This document shows, in pieces, positions 44,657 through 53,034 of a stretch of 64,000 nucleotides of DNA. The position numbers were made by a program, and so were the translations under genes. The notes under the pieces are model-generated. The model had not been told where the DNA came from. It ran no database searches and worked only from the letters and a program-made list of their open reading frames with translations. Source of the stretch: CAVPCY01 sp963702525 (GTDB lineage Bacteria; Actinomycetota; Coriobacteriia; Anaerosomatales; PHET01); contig CAVPCY010000009.1 of the NCBI GenBank assembly GCA_963702525.1, forward strand, positions 62,001-126,000. Direction: 5' to 3'. How positions within the stretch are numbered: position 1 is the first letter of the stretch; every line of letters starts with the position of its first letter.

Positions 44657-46539
44657 TATGAGTACCTGAGCACCCGGTCGAGTTCCTCAGGGCTCACGCT
44701 TCCATCCTTGACCTTGGCCAGACCCGATGCCGCCATCGGGCGCATCCCCGCAGCGCGAGCGATCGACTCGATCTCGGTGAGGCTGCCGTTGTCCGCGATC
44801 ACAGCACGAACCGGCTCTCCGAACGGAAGCACCTCGAAGACGCCGGTGGCACCGGAGAATCCCGAGTTACCGCAGTTGGGACAACCCGCCCCGCGGCGCG
44901 TCGCCATCCCCGGCTCGGCGCCGGGAATCAGGTCGGCCAGCGAGCTGTGCTCCTCCGCAGAGCAGTTCGGGCAGTTGGTGCGCACGACGCGCTGGCCCAC
45001 CCCGAGTGTCAGTGCACTGGCAAGTGAGACCGGCTCGGCGCCGAGGTCGAGCAGGCGCCTGACAGCAGCGGCGATATCGGCACCCGCGAAGGTGGCTATC
45101 ACGAGCTTACCCAGCCCTGCCGCCTCGATCGTCAGGTGGACGTCTTCAACCGACTGGAGCGAGTCGATCGCGATCACGTCGGTGTCCTGACGCATGCCAG
45201 CGGCGAAGTAGCTCGCTGCGCCCACCGACTCCCCGGGGTTCACGAGCACCTGAGCGACGGCCGGGATCTCGTACTCGATCGAACGCTCGACCGAGTAGAC
45301 GGTCTTGCCCACCTGCGCAGCGTGTTGGAGCAGAGCATAGTAGGTGGTCGACCGGCCACCCCCCACCGGAGCAGCGACGAGCATGAGCCCGCGTCCCCGC
45401 TCGACCATGGCCTGCAGCGCCCTGCACTCGGCATCCCCCAAGCCCAGCTCGCCGATCTCGCGCGGCTGGGACTTGGCGTGCGAGAGCGAGACGACCAGGC
45501 GCTGACCGGCAACCGTGGGTACCGACGAGACGGTCAGGACGACCTGCTTGCCTGCAACATCGGCGTGCATCCTGCCCAGAGCCGGTCTGCTCGAGGCCAC
45601 GCTCGAGAGTTTCGCGTAGTTCTTGAAACCGTCGATGAGCGGCTGCTGCATCGAAAGTGGGGCACTCGCTATCTTCTCAAGACGGCCCCTGACTCTGAAG
45701 ACCAGGAAGAAGTCCGTCTTGTAGGGAAGCAGGTGGATTCGGCTCGCGCCCCGCGAGACGGCGTGCTCGAGGATATCGGAGACCAGTACAGCCACCTTGC
45801 GTTCGTCTGCAACGGCGAGCACGTCGAGATCGACGGCCTGGACGCCTTCGCTAGCCTCGGCCTCGACGACCTGCTCCACAGTCTGAACCACACTCTCGGG
45901 TTCACCCGCAACAGCCGGCTCGGGCGCCGTGTCGGCGGTGGCGCTGATGTCGTCAGGCGCTCCGGGCAGCAGCTCGAAGAAGTCCGCAGCCGAGACGTTC
46001 AACTGATCGGCGGTGGCCACCTGCTCGTCGAAGGGCTCGAACTCCGTGGCCTCGATCGAGAAGGCGGTCTCTGTGACGACCTCGAGCTCGACATCCGGCT
46101 CTTCCCCGAAGTACTGGGTGACCGCCTGCTTGACCGCCGGACCATCCGCAAGAACGGCGTCCATCAGGTAGCCGAGCTGCGCGCCGATCGCATCGATCTT
46201 GAAGACATCGGCGGGATCACCGATCGCGACCGTCAGGGTTCCCTCGATCTCGAATAGCGGCAGCAACTGCCGCTCACGAGCCACCGAGGCGGGGACTATC
46301 TCAAGTGCTTCGGCGTCGGGAGCATAGCTTTCCAGCTCCACGCGCGGGAAGCCCATCTCGTCCTCGAGAACCTGAGCGAGCTGTTCCGGCGTGACCAGTC
46401 CGCGCGAGACGAGTGCGGCCCCGGCTTCACCGTCGTCCAACGCGCTGGACCGAGCCGAGGAGACTTGGTCTGGTGTTACGACTCCCGCACCGACTAGTGT
46501 GTCGAGCACACGGGTGGCTATGGTTGCGGCTTCGGGCAT
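44656..46539 (-). CDS. Degenerate PilB/GspE-like protein with MshEN domain
   Basis: 627 residues with the architecture of type IV pilus assembly ATPases: an MshEN N-domain (LVSRGLVTPEQLAQVLEDEM, then FPRVELESYAPDAEALEIVP), an acidic linker (residues 170-250) and an ATPase-fold core. The core has lost key residues: Walker A is APVGGGRSTTYYAL, with Arg for the essential Lys; Walker B reads DTDVIAIDSLQSVEDVHLTI, lacking the usual GEIRD acidic pattern; ATFAGAD replaces STLHTN. The zinc motif remains (CPNC, then CPNCGNSGFSGATGVFEV). I infer a pseudo-ATPase that may bind c-di-GMP and pilus parts. Located in the chemosensory operon between cheY-like and cheW. Intact. Confidence 0.8.
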   Translation of the reverse strand: MPEAATIATRVLDTLVGAGVVTPDQVSSARSSALDDGEAGAALVSRGLVTPEQLAQVLEDEMGFPRVELESYAPDAEALEIVPASVARERQLLPLFEIEGTLTVAIGDPADVFKIDAIGAQLGYLMDAVLADGPAVKQAVTQYFGEEPDVELEVVTETAFSIEATEFEPFDEQVATADQLNVSAADFFELLPGAPDDISATADTAPEPAVAGEPESVVQTVEQVVEAEASEGVQAVDLDVLAVADERKVAVLVSDILEHAVSRGASRIHLLPYKTDFFLVFRVRGRLEKIASAPLSMQQPLIDGFKNYAKLSSVASSRPALGRMHADVAGKQVVLTVSSVPTVAGQRLVVSLSHAKSQPREIGELGLGDAECRALQAMVERGRGLMLVAAPVGGGRSTTYYALLQHAAQVGKTVYSVERSIEYEIPAVAQVLVNPGESVGAASYFAAGMRQDTDVIAIDSLQSVEDVHLTIEAAGLGKLVIATFAGADIAAAVRRLLDLGAEPVSLASALTLGVGQRVVRTNCPNCSAEEHSSLADLIPGAEPGMATRRGAGCPNCGNSGFSGATGVFEVLPFGEPVRAVIADNGSLTEIESIARAAGMRPMAASGLAKVKDGSVSPEELDRVLRYS

Positions 46540-46559
46540 CTGGGGCGTCCTCCCGACTG

Positions 46560-46940
46560 TCAGCCTTGGACCCGCGCGAGTTCCTCGGCGACCGCTGCAA
46601 GCAGCTTCTCGGGCTCGACGGGCTTGGTCAGATACTGGTTCGCTCCTGTGCGAATACCCGTGGCCATCGCCTGCTCCTCGGTCTTGGCCGTGAGCATGAT
46701 GATGGGGATCCCCTTGTACTTCTGGTCGAACTTGAGCAGCCGGCAGACTCGATAGCCATCGAGTTTGGGCAGCATCACGTCAAGAAGGATCAAGTCGGGC
46801 ATCTCGGCACGCGCGGTCTCGAGAGCTTCCGCCCCATCGGCAGCGGTGATGACCTCGTAGCCACCCGCAATCAGGATGGCCTTGATCATCTCCAAGATCG
46901 TCGGGCTGTCGTCGACCGCGAGAATTCGCGCTGTCGCCAT
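46560..46940 (-). CDS. CheY-like single-domain response regulator
   Basis: 126 residues from the ATG at 46940, MATARILAVDDSPTILEMIK, with the acidic pair (DD), the phospho-acceptor Asp in DLILLDVMLPKLDGYRV, Thr in IIMLTAKTEEQ and Lys in YLTKPVEPEKLL. No output domain. It may relay CheA phosphate to a pilus motor component, possibly through the adjacent PilB-like protein; that is inference. A longer start at 46961 lacks a ribosome site; GAGGGGAGCT precedes the chosen one. Intact. Confidence 0.93.
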   Translation of the reverse strand: MATARILAVDDSPTILEMIKAILIAGGYEVITAADGAEALETARAEMPDLILLDVMLPKLDGYRVCRLLKFDQKYKGIPIIMLTAKTEEQAMATGIRTGANQYLTKPVEPEKLLAAVAEELARVQG

Positions 46941-47030
46941 TCCGGTAGCTCCCCTCGTCACAACGTGTCCTACCGTTTATCGCCCTCTCAACAGGCGTTC
47001 TTTAGCGTTAGGGTTCTCGCGCGCACTCAT

Positions 47031-48599
47031 TTAGGCTCCCCTGCCACACTCTATCAGACTGCGCTCGCACGTCCTTGCCAGCAAATCGGACCGAAATCCG
47101 CCGAGAAACGCGGTCCACTGACCGTCGGGTTTGTCGTAGAGCGCGCGCAGGGTGTTCTCGTACTCGCGGCACGCAGCCGGGGTCTCGCCCCGAGCTCGGT
47201 GGATGTTGGCCATGGCGAAGTGGGCGAGCACGAAATCGCGGTCGATGTATACGGTTCGCTTGAACTCGATGATCGCGGCATCGATGTCACCGCGCTGCTG
47301 ATTGATGATGCCGAGGATGTAGCGGGCACCCGCGGTCAGCGGATACGACTTCAAGACGAGCTGCGCCTGTGCCATCGCCTCATCAAGATGGCCCACGTCC
47401 GCGTGCGCGAACGCGGCCACCAGGTGCGCGTCGGTGTTGGACGGGTCCAGCTCGATGGCCTCGCGGGCCAGCACGAGCGCGCCTTCCGCCTGTGCCTCCT
47501 CGAGCAGCGCGTGCGCCCGAGCTATCAGCTCGATGGCGGCAGCTGCGTCCTCTGAGGAGACAGCGGCCTCGGTCGCCACGGCAGCCGCATGGGCGGCGAC
47601 AGGTGCGGACGCCGTCCGGGCAGCCGGACGCCTCTCGGGAGAGACTGTCGCCGCCCGAGCAGGTCGCGCAACGGCCGCGCGCTCTCTGGCCGCCTTGCTC
47701 GCCGATTGGCGCGACATGACGTCCCCGAAGGACAGCAGGTGCTTCGCCGCCGGCTTGCGATATAGGAAGACCCCACCGATCTCGACGGCCTCGAACTTGT
47801 CCGAGATCGAGGTCAGGGTCTCGGAATGGCCTATGAACAGATAGCCCCCGGGGTTGAGCGCGTTGTAGAAGTTCTGCACGACTCGGCGAGTCGACTCGAG
47901 CCTGAAGTAGATCGTCACGTTCCGGCAGAAGATGACGTCCCAACCGCTCATGAAGGCGAGCGGATACGGCTCCTTGATCAGGTTGTGGAAGTGGAAGCCG
48001 CACAGGTTGCGCACCGGCTTGATCGGCCGGTGGCCCTCCTTGCCCGTCTCGAACCAACGCTGCATGACCTGTTGCTGGAGCGTGGCCACTGAGCGGGCAG
48101 GATACACGCCGGTACGGGCGCGTTCGAGCGCTTGAGTCGAGACGTCGGTTCCCACCACCTCGCACGTGTAGCGTGCGGAGACCAGTGCGGAATCGAGCAG
48201 CGTCATGCCTATCGTGTAAGGCTCCTCGCCCGTCGAGCAACCAGCCGACCAAACGCGGAAGCGCTGAGCTGCGGAATCGGAACGGCTGGCCATGATCTCC
48301 GGGATCACGTGGTCGCGAAACGCGTCGAACTGCGCAGGGAACCTGAAGAAGCTCGTCTCGTTGATGGTGACGAGGTTCATCAGCTCCTTGAACTCGTCTT
48401 CGTCCGATTCGAGCACCGCGAAGTAGTCATCGTAGTCCGTGAACCCGTAGCGAGTTGCTCGTGTGACGAGCGAGATCCGCAGCGAGTCGACCTTCGTGTC
48501 CTCGAGGTAGATGCCGGAATGATGGTGAATCCAGTCTCTGAAGAGCTGGAACTCCTCAGGAGAAAGGTCCTTCTTAAGGGCGTCGGAGCCGTCCATCAT
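47031..48599 (-). CDS. cheR: CheR methyltransferase with C-terminal TPR domain
   Basis: Methylates chemoreceptor glutamates using S-adenosylmethionine. ATG at 48599 overlaps the upstream DUF4388 stop. N-domain SPEEFQLFRDWIHHHSGIYL and VTINETSFFRFPAQFDAF; SAM site in FRVWSAGCSTGEEPYTIGMT; FCRNVTIYF and GYLFIGHSETL are standard. After residue 300 an Ala/Arg-rich linker leads to TPR helices (DPSNTDAHLVAAFAHADVGH, YILGIINQQRGDIDAAIIEF). CheR-TPR proteins tether to other parts of the system. 522 residues, intact. A 90-base gap separates it from the CheY-like gene. Confidence 0.93.
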   Translation of the reverse strand: MMDGSDALKKDLSPEEFQLFRDWIHHHSGIYLEDTKVDSLRISLVTRATRYGFTDYDDYFAVLESDEDEFKELMNLVTINETSFFRFPAQFDAFRDHVIPEIMASRSDSAAQRFRVWSAGCSTGEEPYTIGMTLLDSALVSARYTCEVVGTDVSTQALERARTGVYPARSVATLQQQVMQRWFETGKEGHRPIKPVRNLCGFHFHNLIKEPYPLAFMSGWDVIFCRNVTIYFRLESTRRVVQNFYNALNPGGYLFIGHSETLTSISDKFEAVEIGGVFLYRKPAAKHLLSFGDVMSRQSASKAARERAAVARPARAATVSPERRPAARTASAPVAAHAAAVATEAAVSSEDAAAAIELIARAHALLEEAQAEGALVLAREAIELDPSNTDAHLVAAFAHADVGHLDEAMAQAQLVLKSYPLTAGARYILGIINQQRGDIDAAIIEFKRTVYIDRDFVLAHFAMANIHRARGETPAACREYENTLRALYDKPDGQWTAFLGGFRSDLLARTCERSLIECGRGA

Positions 48600-49348
48600 C
48601 GGCTGTCGGTAAGCGTCTCGCCTGCCGCGCCGACCTTCTCGATCAGCCCGCCCGCGTACATGCCGTAGAGAATCCGCGCGGTCTCGAAGTCGTTGTAACC
48701 GGTCAGCTCGACAAGCTCGCGCACGCTCTTCCCGCCGTGGAGATAGCACAGCAGCATCCACTCACGGGGCTTGAGGTGAATCTCGACCGACTTCGTGCCC
48801 GGAGAGGCCGCCATCGCGAAGCGCGTGTCGAGCGATGGGATCTTCTCTCGGATCCGAATCCAGGCTTCCAGCCGCTTGTTCGCGTCGGCCAGGGCCGAAT
48901 CGATGGGCACGCATATCCCGATATCGGAGTCCGAGAGCTCCTCTTCGGGCTCGAAGCGCAGCTCGCCCTCTTCCCAGCGGAGGAGATCGAACAGGGCATC
49001 GGCGACTGTGTCGAGCACGAACCCCTCGAGTACTGAGGCCTCTACGTAGCCTTCATCCACCAGTATCTGGCCCAGCCTGCGCTTGGCCTTGTCACGCTTC
49101 TGGATCTTCATCAGGCCCTGCGCCTGGCGAAGCTGCTTGTCCGAGATAGCTCCGGCCTTGACCAGCCGCTTGCCGGCCGGTTCTCCGGCGGCTCCCGCGT
49201 GCGCGTAGTACACCAGGCCGTCGTTGAAGCACACGACGCCGTCGACCTCGCCCGCGCTCACATGCAAGACGCCGGTCTTCGAGCCCGTCTCGAGCAGACG
49301 GAACATGTCCGCGAGCGAGAAATCGGTTAGGCTGCCCTCGAGCGCCAC
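48596..49348 (-). CDS. DUF4388 domain (PatA-like) protein
   Basis: 250 residues from the GTG at 49348 after AGGAGGTCTT. N-terminal DUF4388: ALEGSLTDFSLADMFRLLET, GSKTGVLHVSAGEVDGVVCF, then GLVYYAHAGAAGEPAGKRLV, a fold often paired with two-component and gliding/pilus systems. The C-terminal part contains winged-helix-like pieces (GQILVDEGYVEASVLEGFVL and MLLCYLHGGKSVRELVELTG). It heads the chemosensory operon and its stop overlaps the cheR start. The role is probably regulatory; no enzyme motif. Intact. Confidence 0.8.
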   Translation of the reverse strand: MALEGSLTDFSLADMFRLLETGSKTGVLHVSAGEVDGVVCFNDGLVYYAHAGAAGEPAGKRLVKAGAISDKQLRQAQGLMKIQKRDKAKRRLGQILVDEGYVEASVLEGFVLDTVADALFDLLRWEEGELRFEPEEELSDSDIGICVPIDSALADANKRLEAWIRIREKIPSLDTRFAMAASPGTKSVEIHLKPREWMLLCYLHGGKSVRELVELTGYNDFETARILYGMYAGGLIEKVGAAGETLTDSR

Positions 49349-49583
49349 AAGACCTCCTGTTGATGGGCGTATTCCCTGCTCACTGCACGTGCACGCGGGA
49401 GACACGACCCCTGCGTCGCGCCAATCCTAGCACTCCGCCCTGGGCGTCGGAACCACGTTCGACGCACGACCAGCAGACATGCTTCATGCAAGAGTATCGG
49501 CTCCGGCCTGCGCACGCTGGAGCGTTCCGCGTACCGAAGATCTCAATAGCGGGAATACCCTTGCCACGGGGGAGGTGGCGGTC

Positions 49584-50303
49584 GTGCAGTCCTGGCTCTG
49601 GCTGTTGCTCGTGGCGGTGGTGATACTGGTCGCGGTGCTCGTCGTGGTGGTCTCGGGCTTGGGTGGCGGGCGGGGTGACGCGCGAGTGAACGATACTCCA
49701 CGCGACGCACCGCCGGTCGGTCTGGCATCAGACGATCTCGAACCCGCTTGCAGCCCGGCCGAGGACGAGAAGCCGCGTGAGGACGCGGGCGCCTCGGATC
49801 GGATCGCCGAGTCCGACACCCGCGCTCTCCCCGACGTTTTGGTGGACCCGGCCGTTCTCGTCGAGAAGCGTATGCGGCGCCTGACGGTCCTCTCGGAGGG
49901 CAAGGCGGTCAAGCGCTACCGCATAGCGCTGGGTCGCGAGCCTATCGGCGACAAGGAGCGGGAAGGCGACCTACGCACTCCGGAGGGCGAGTTCTACGTG
50001 TGTGCGCGAAACGCGACCTCGAAGTACCACCGTTCGATCGGGTTGTCATATCCCAACGAGGAGGATGCCGAGCGAGGCCTTGCCGCAGGGCTGATCACCA
50101 AGCGGGAGCATCGGACGATCCTCGATGCGACACGCCACATGACCCAACCCCCGTGGAAGACGGCGCTAGGCGGCGAGATCATGATCCACGGCGGCGGCAC
50201 CGACTCGGACTGGACCGAAGGGTGTATCGCCGTATCGGACCTGGAGGCGGAGGAGCTGTTTCGGGCTTTGCCGCTGGGGACGCCTGTCGAGATCGCTCCG
50301 TAG
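49584..50303 (+). CDS. L,D-transpeptidase (YkuD family)
   Basis: 239 residues. The GTG start at 49584 follows GGGGGAGG; VQSWLWLLLVAVVILVAVLV is the membrane anchor. A Pro/Asp/Glu-rich linker (residues 30-85) reaches the YkuD domain: MRRLTVLSEGKAVKRYRIAL, EREGDLRTPEGEFYVCARN, then MIHGGGTDSDWTEGCIAVSD with the catalytic HGG and SDWTEGC motifs, followed by LEAEELFRALPLGTPV. It would form or edit 3-3 peptide crosslinks or anchor proteins outside the membrane. Plus strand, divergent from the DUF4388 gene and convergent with the next minus gene. Intact. Confidence 0.88.
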   Translation: MQSWLWLLLVAVVILVAVLVVVVSGLGGGRGDARVNDTPRDAPPVGLASDDLEPACSPAEDEKPREDAGASDRIAESDTRALPDVLVDPAVLVEKRMRRLTVLSEGKAVKRYRIALGREPIGDKEREGDLRTPEGEFYVCARNATSKYHRSIGLSYPNEEDAERGLAAGLITKREHRTILDATRHMTQPPWKTALGGEIMIHGGGTDSDWTEGCIAVSDLEAEELFRALPLGTPVEIAP

Positions 50304-50355
50304 GGTCCGCACCGGTGGGCTCGGCGCCATCGGGTCTGAAAGGCTCGCCGGGTGC

Positions 50356-51208
50356 CTACTGGCTGTCGGCAGACACCCTCGCGGCCCGAAGCGCGGTCGT
50401 ATAGGCCGCGAGATCCTCGGCAGAGGTCATTCCCCCGTCGTCACACACAACCAAGCCGCCGCTGGCAGCGAGCGCCCCTGCGCGCATCCCGGCCCTCGAG
50501 GCGCCGGATGCGAGAAGAGCAGCGGCCTCGATGCCGCCGACAGGAACGAGCCCGGCATCGCGCGCCGCCAGAACCACCCGCTCGATCGCACCCTCCCCGG
50601 AGACAGCCACGTGGACCGCCGAGAAGCCCGCTTGGGCGAGAGCCGCATAGAGCGCGCGGATATCGCCGTCGGAGTGGAAGATCGCAGGGACGTCAGCCTC
50701 TGCTGCAAGCTGCCGATAGCACGGAACGAGTGCCTCCATCGCGAAGTCGGGCGCGACAAGCCACCCAGACGGGCCGGCCAGATCATCGGCAATGACCACG
50801 CGCGTCGACGCGGGCATCGGTACCGGCTCGCACCTCGACCAGCGCGTCGTGCAGCACGTCGGAGAGATCGAAGGCCAGCGCGCCGGGTTCGTTCGCCGAG
50901 CGCGCGAGCACGCTCGCCCAGCCGTGCCGCAGGGCGAGTCGCCCCAAGACCCCCGAGACCGCCCACACGCTCGCGACATCGGCGTGCCTGAGGAGCCTGA
51001 CCGCATGGACAGCCCACTCCACGGCAGCCGGGACGAAGACCATGTCGAGCTGCATCGCCACCGCGACCGCCGCGAGCGTCTCGGCAGGATCCTCGCCGCT
51101 GTCCTGCCACGTGAGCACTCTGAGCGCTTCGGAGGGCACCCACGACAGGCCAAACGCCACCGAGGGCGATTCGCCGCGCAGTACCGCCGTTGCCAACGCT
51201 GTACTCAC
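50356..51208 (-). CDS. Uroporphyrinogen-decarboxylase-like (URO-D/MtaA superfamily) protein, frameshifted near 50810
   Basis: The C-terminal frame has VVIADDLAGPSGWLVAPDFA and MEALVPCYRQLAAEADVPAI, then FHSDGDIRALYAALAQAGFS, a good match to the DD-x-G and HSDG-type segments of URO-D-like methyltransferases of anaerobes. The N-terminal part from the start at 51208 is in another frame (AFGLSWVPSEALRVLTWQDS), joined near 50810. About 284 residues. The start overlaps the stop of the upstream hypothetical gene (ATGA), so the two are coupled. No corrinoid or methyltransferase partner lies beside it, hence a specific reaction cannot be assigned. Confidence 0.55.
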
Positions 51209-51591
51209 GGCTTGATGCCCCCTCCGTAGGCCGCGTAGACCGCGTCGACTTCGCCGCGCCAGAACGCTTCTCGGTCGGAGACGTCGCGATGCAGCACGTC
51301 TCTCGCGAAGGTCCAGTACCCCTCTCCGGGCATGCCGGTATCGGCGCGCACCACCAGCGAGGCGATCATCACCCCGACGGCACGCTCCTCCTCGTCATCC
51401 ACGTCGCCGAGAAGGTCCATCAGCGCGCTCGAGCGGGCCGAGAACCGTCCCTCGAATGCGACGTTGGCCGCCTCGGCGTAGGTGACGGTCGATCGGCCTC
51501 GCGCTACCTGCCGGAGCAGTCCACGCAGCGATTCCTTGGCCGCAGCCCACTCCGCGGGCTCGAGACCCCAACGTGCGCCCGTCATTGCCAC
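51205..51591 (-). CDS. Hypothetical protein coupled to the URO-D-like gene
   Basis: 128 residues, mostly helical, with no recognised family. RWGLEPAEWAAAKESLRGLL opens; WTFARDVLHRDVSDREAFWR and GEVDAVYAAYGGGIKP close it, with several Trp/Tyr spaced at the C-terminus. It may start at codon 1 (51591) or at the third codon. Four-base overlap with the URO-D-like gene suggests a joint function. It lies just downstream of the tmRNA gene. Intact. Confidence 0.55.
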   Translation of the reverse strand: MAMTGARWGLEPAEWAAAKESLRGLLRQVARGRSTVTYAEAANVAFEGRFSARSSALMDLLGDVDDEEERAVGVMIASLVVRADTGMPGEGYWTFARDVLHRDVSDREAFWRGEVDAVYAAYGGGIKP

Positions 51592-51713
51592 CCCCCTACT
51601 ACACGCTCCTGCCTGTATGTCCCCGAATACGCGAACGGCCCGCTGCGAATCACAGCGGGCCGTTCATGCGACGAGATTGACGCTGTTGGCGTCCATTTCG
51701 CCGCGTCGAAGTC

Positions 51714-52065
51714 TGGTGGAGGCGATGGGAGTCGAACCCATGTCCACAATAGCCCCCCGGGAGGCATCTCCAGGCTCAGTCACCGGATGAGTCTCGGCGA
51801 CAGCGCTGTCCGGTGACCCGCTGCGCTGACGCCATGGCGGTTCGGTCTTTCGCAGCGGCATACACGCCCACGTCCGCTACGGCAGTCCCCTGAGTCGCGT
51901 CTTGCCGGTAGCGGGGACTCCTACCGGGTCGACGTCGCTGACTATCTAGGCAGCGAGAGCATAGTTATTGTCGACGCTTGAGCGTCTTTACCCCTGTTTA
52001 ACGAGGCGAGGAGACCTCGGCCTGCTTCCTCCGTCGAAACTATCATGTCGAAACCAGTCGCCCCC
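51714..52065 (-). ncRNA. ssrA: tmRNA
   Basis: Trans-translation RNA, 352 bases. 5' end GGGGGCGACTGGTTTCGAC pairs with the 3' CGCCTCC; discriminator A and encoded CCA; tRNA-like end with T-loop GGTTCGACTCCC (minus strand). The tag frame near 51950-51980 reads VDNNYALAA then TAG, the usual DNNYALAA degradation tag seen by ClpXP. The gene sits downstream of smpB, separated by one small gene. A TATACT sequence about 60 bases upstream could be the -10 of its own promoter. Confidence 0.95.
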
Positions 52066-52181
52066 GTGTGTCGAGGGCACTCCGACGTGTCAAAGTGCTC
52101 GTGCGGCGAAACCACCGCGCAGGAGAGTATACCGCGCCCTCCGTGGTGCTACACGGAGCAACAGCCGTACCGTCGGCGTCG

Positions 52182-52551
52182 CTACCGGCTGCGCAACCGG
52201 GCGCCCACGAGCGCGCCAAGAAGCGCAGCGGCCGTGGCGCCAAGCAGAAACGCCGCGACGAGCAGGGTCGTGTCCAGCTTGGCGAGCGCGTCGGCTCCGA
52301 AGAGCACCGCTACCGGAACCGCCGGAAGGACCAGGCAGGCCGCAGCCACCTTCCACAACCCCGGCGCGAGCGCGCCCACCGCCACTCCGAGAACCGCGTA
52401 GACGAGCACCGACACGCCAAGGACCACGACCCGCTCGCCGAAGTCGCCATCCGCGAAGAGCGCCGGACCCTCGGCGAAGAACGCGACCAGACGCGCCGAG
52501 CGCGAATGCGGCCGCGCACGCGACGATCTCTCTCAGCCGGACCCTCGGCAT
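52182..52551 (-). CDS. Small membrane protein between smpB and ssrA (frameshifted near 52505)
   Basis: About 123 residues. MPRVRLREIVACAAAFA from the ATG at 52551, which overlaps the smpB stop (ATGA), is in one frame; the rest continues in another as VVVLGVSVLVYAVLGVAVGA, then WKVAAACLVLPAVPVAVLFG and TTLLVAAFLLGATAAALLGA. Four hydrophobic segments in total and a basic end RLRSR. No family recognised. Strong codon bias and coupling to smpB support it as a real gene; the frame break is likely a sequence error. Confidence 0.6.
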
Positions 52552-53021
52552 CAGCCGTCCTTCTGCCGATCCCGCATCGCGCGCTCGACGTCGCGCTGCT
52601 GATCTCGCTTGGCGATGGTGTCGCGTTTGTCGTACTGCTTCTTCCCGCGGGCGAGTCCCAGCTCGACCTTCACCTTGTTGGACGGCGAGAAGTAGAGCTT
52701 GAGCGGAACGAGCGTGAATCCCCGCTCCTTCGTCTTGCCGATGAGGTAGCGGATCTCCTTCTTGTGAAGCAGCAGCTTGCGCTTGCGATCGGGGTCGACG
52801 TTCGCGCGGTTGCCATGGCTGTACGGCGAGATGTGGACGCCGTGCAGCCACACCTCGCCCGAGCGCACCGTCGCGAAGGAGTCGCGCAGGGCCGCGCGGT
52901 TCTGCCGAAGCGACTTCACCTCGGTGCCGGTGAGCGCGATACCGCACTCGAAGGTCTCCTCGATGAAGTAGTCGTGGTAGGCCTTCTTGTTGGTTGCTAT
53001 CGCGCGCTCTTCCTTGGCCAC
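52551..53021 (-). CDS. smpB: tmRNA-binding protein SmpB
   Basis: Partner of tmRNA in ribosome rescue. From the GTG at 53021 (AGGAGA ribosome site), 156 residues: ATNKKAYHDYFIEETFECGI, ALTGTEVKSLRQNRAALRDS, WLHGVHISPYSHGNRANVDP, RKRKLLLHKKEIRYLIGKTK and VELGLARGKKQYDKRDTIAK, all standard, with the basic C-terminal tail that follows the mRNA channel. The stop overlaps the next small gene; ssrA follows. Intact. Confidence 0.96.
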   Translation of the reverse strand: MAKEERAIATNKKAYHDYFIEETFECGIALTGTEVKSLRQNRAALRDSFATVRSGEVWLHGVHISPYSHGNRANVDPDRKRKLLLHKKEIRYLIGKTKERGFTLVPLKLYFSPSNKVKVELGLARGKKQYDKRDTIAKRDQQRDVERAMRDRQKDG

Positions 53022-53034
53022 CGGCGCGGGTCTC

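Noticed and set aside
52066..52093. TTGACA at 52088-52093 as ssrA -35 box
   Set aside because: A 17-base spacer would put the -10 at the mature RNA's first base, so the box is misplaced unless the promoter is elsewhere; the TATACT about 60 bases upstream fits better.
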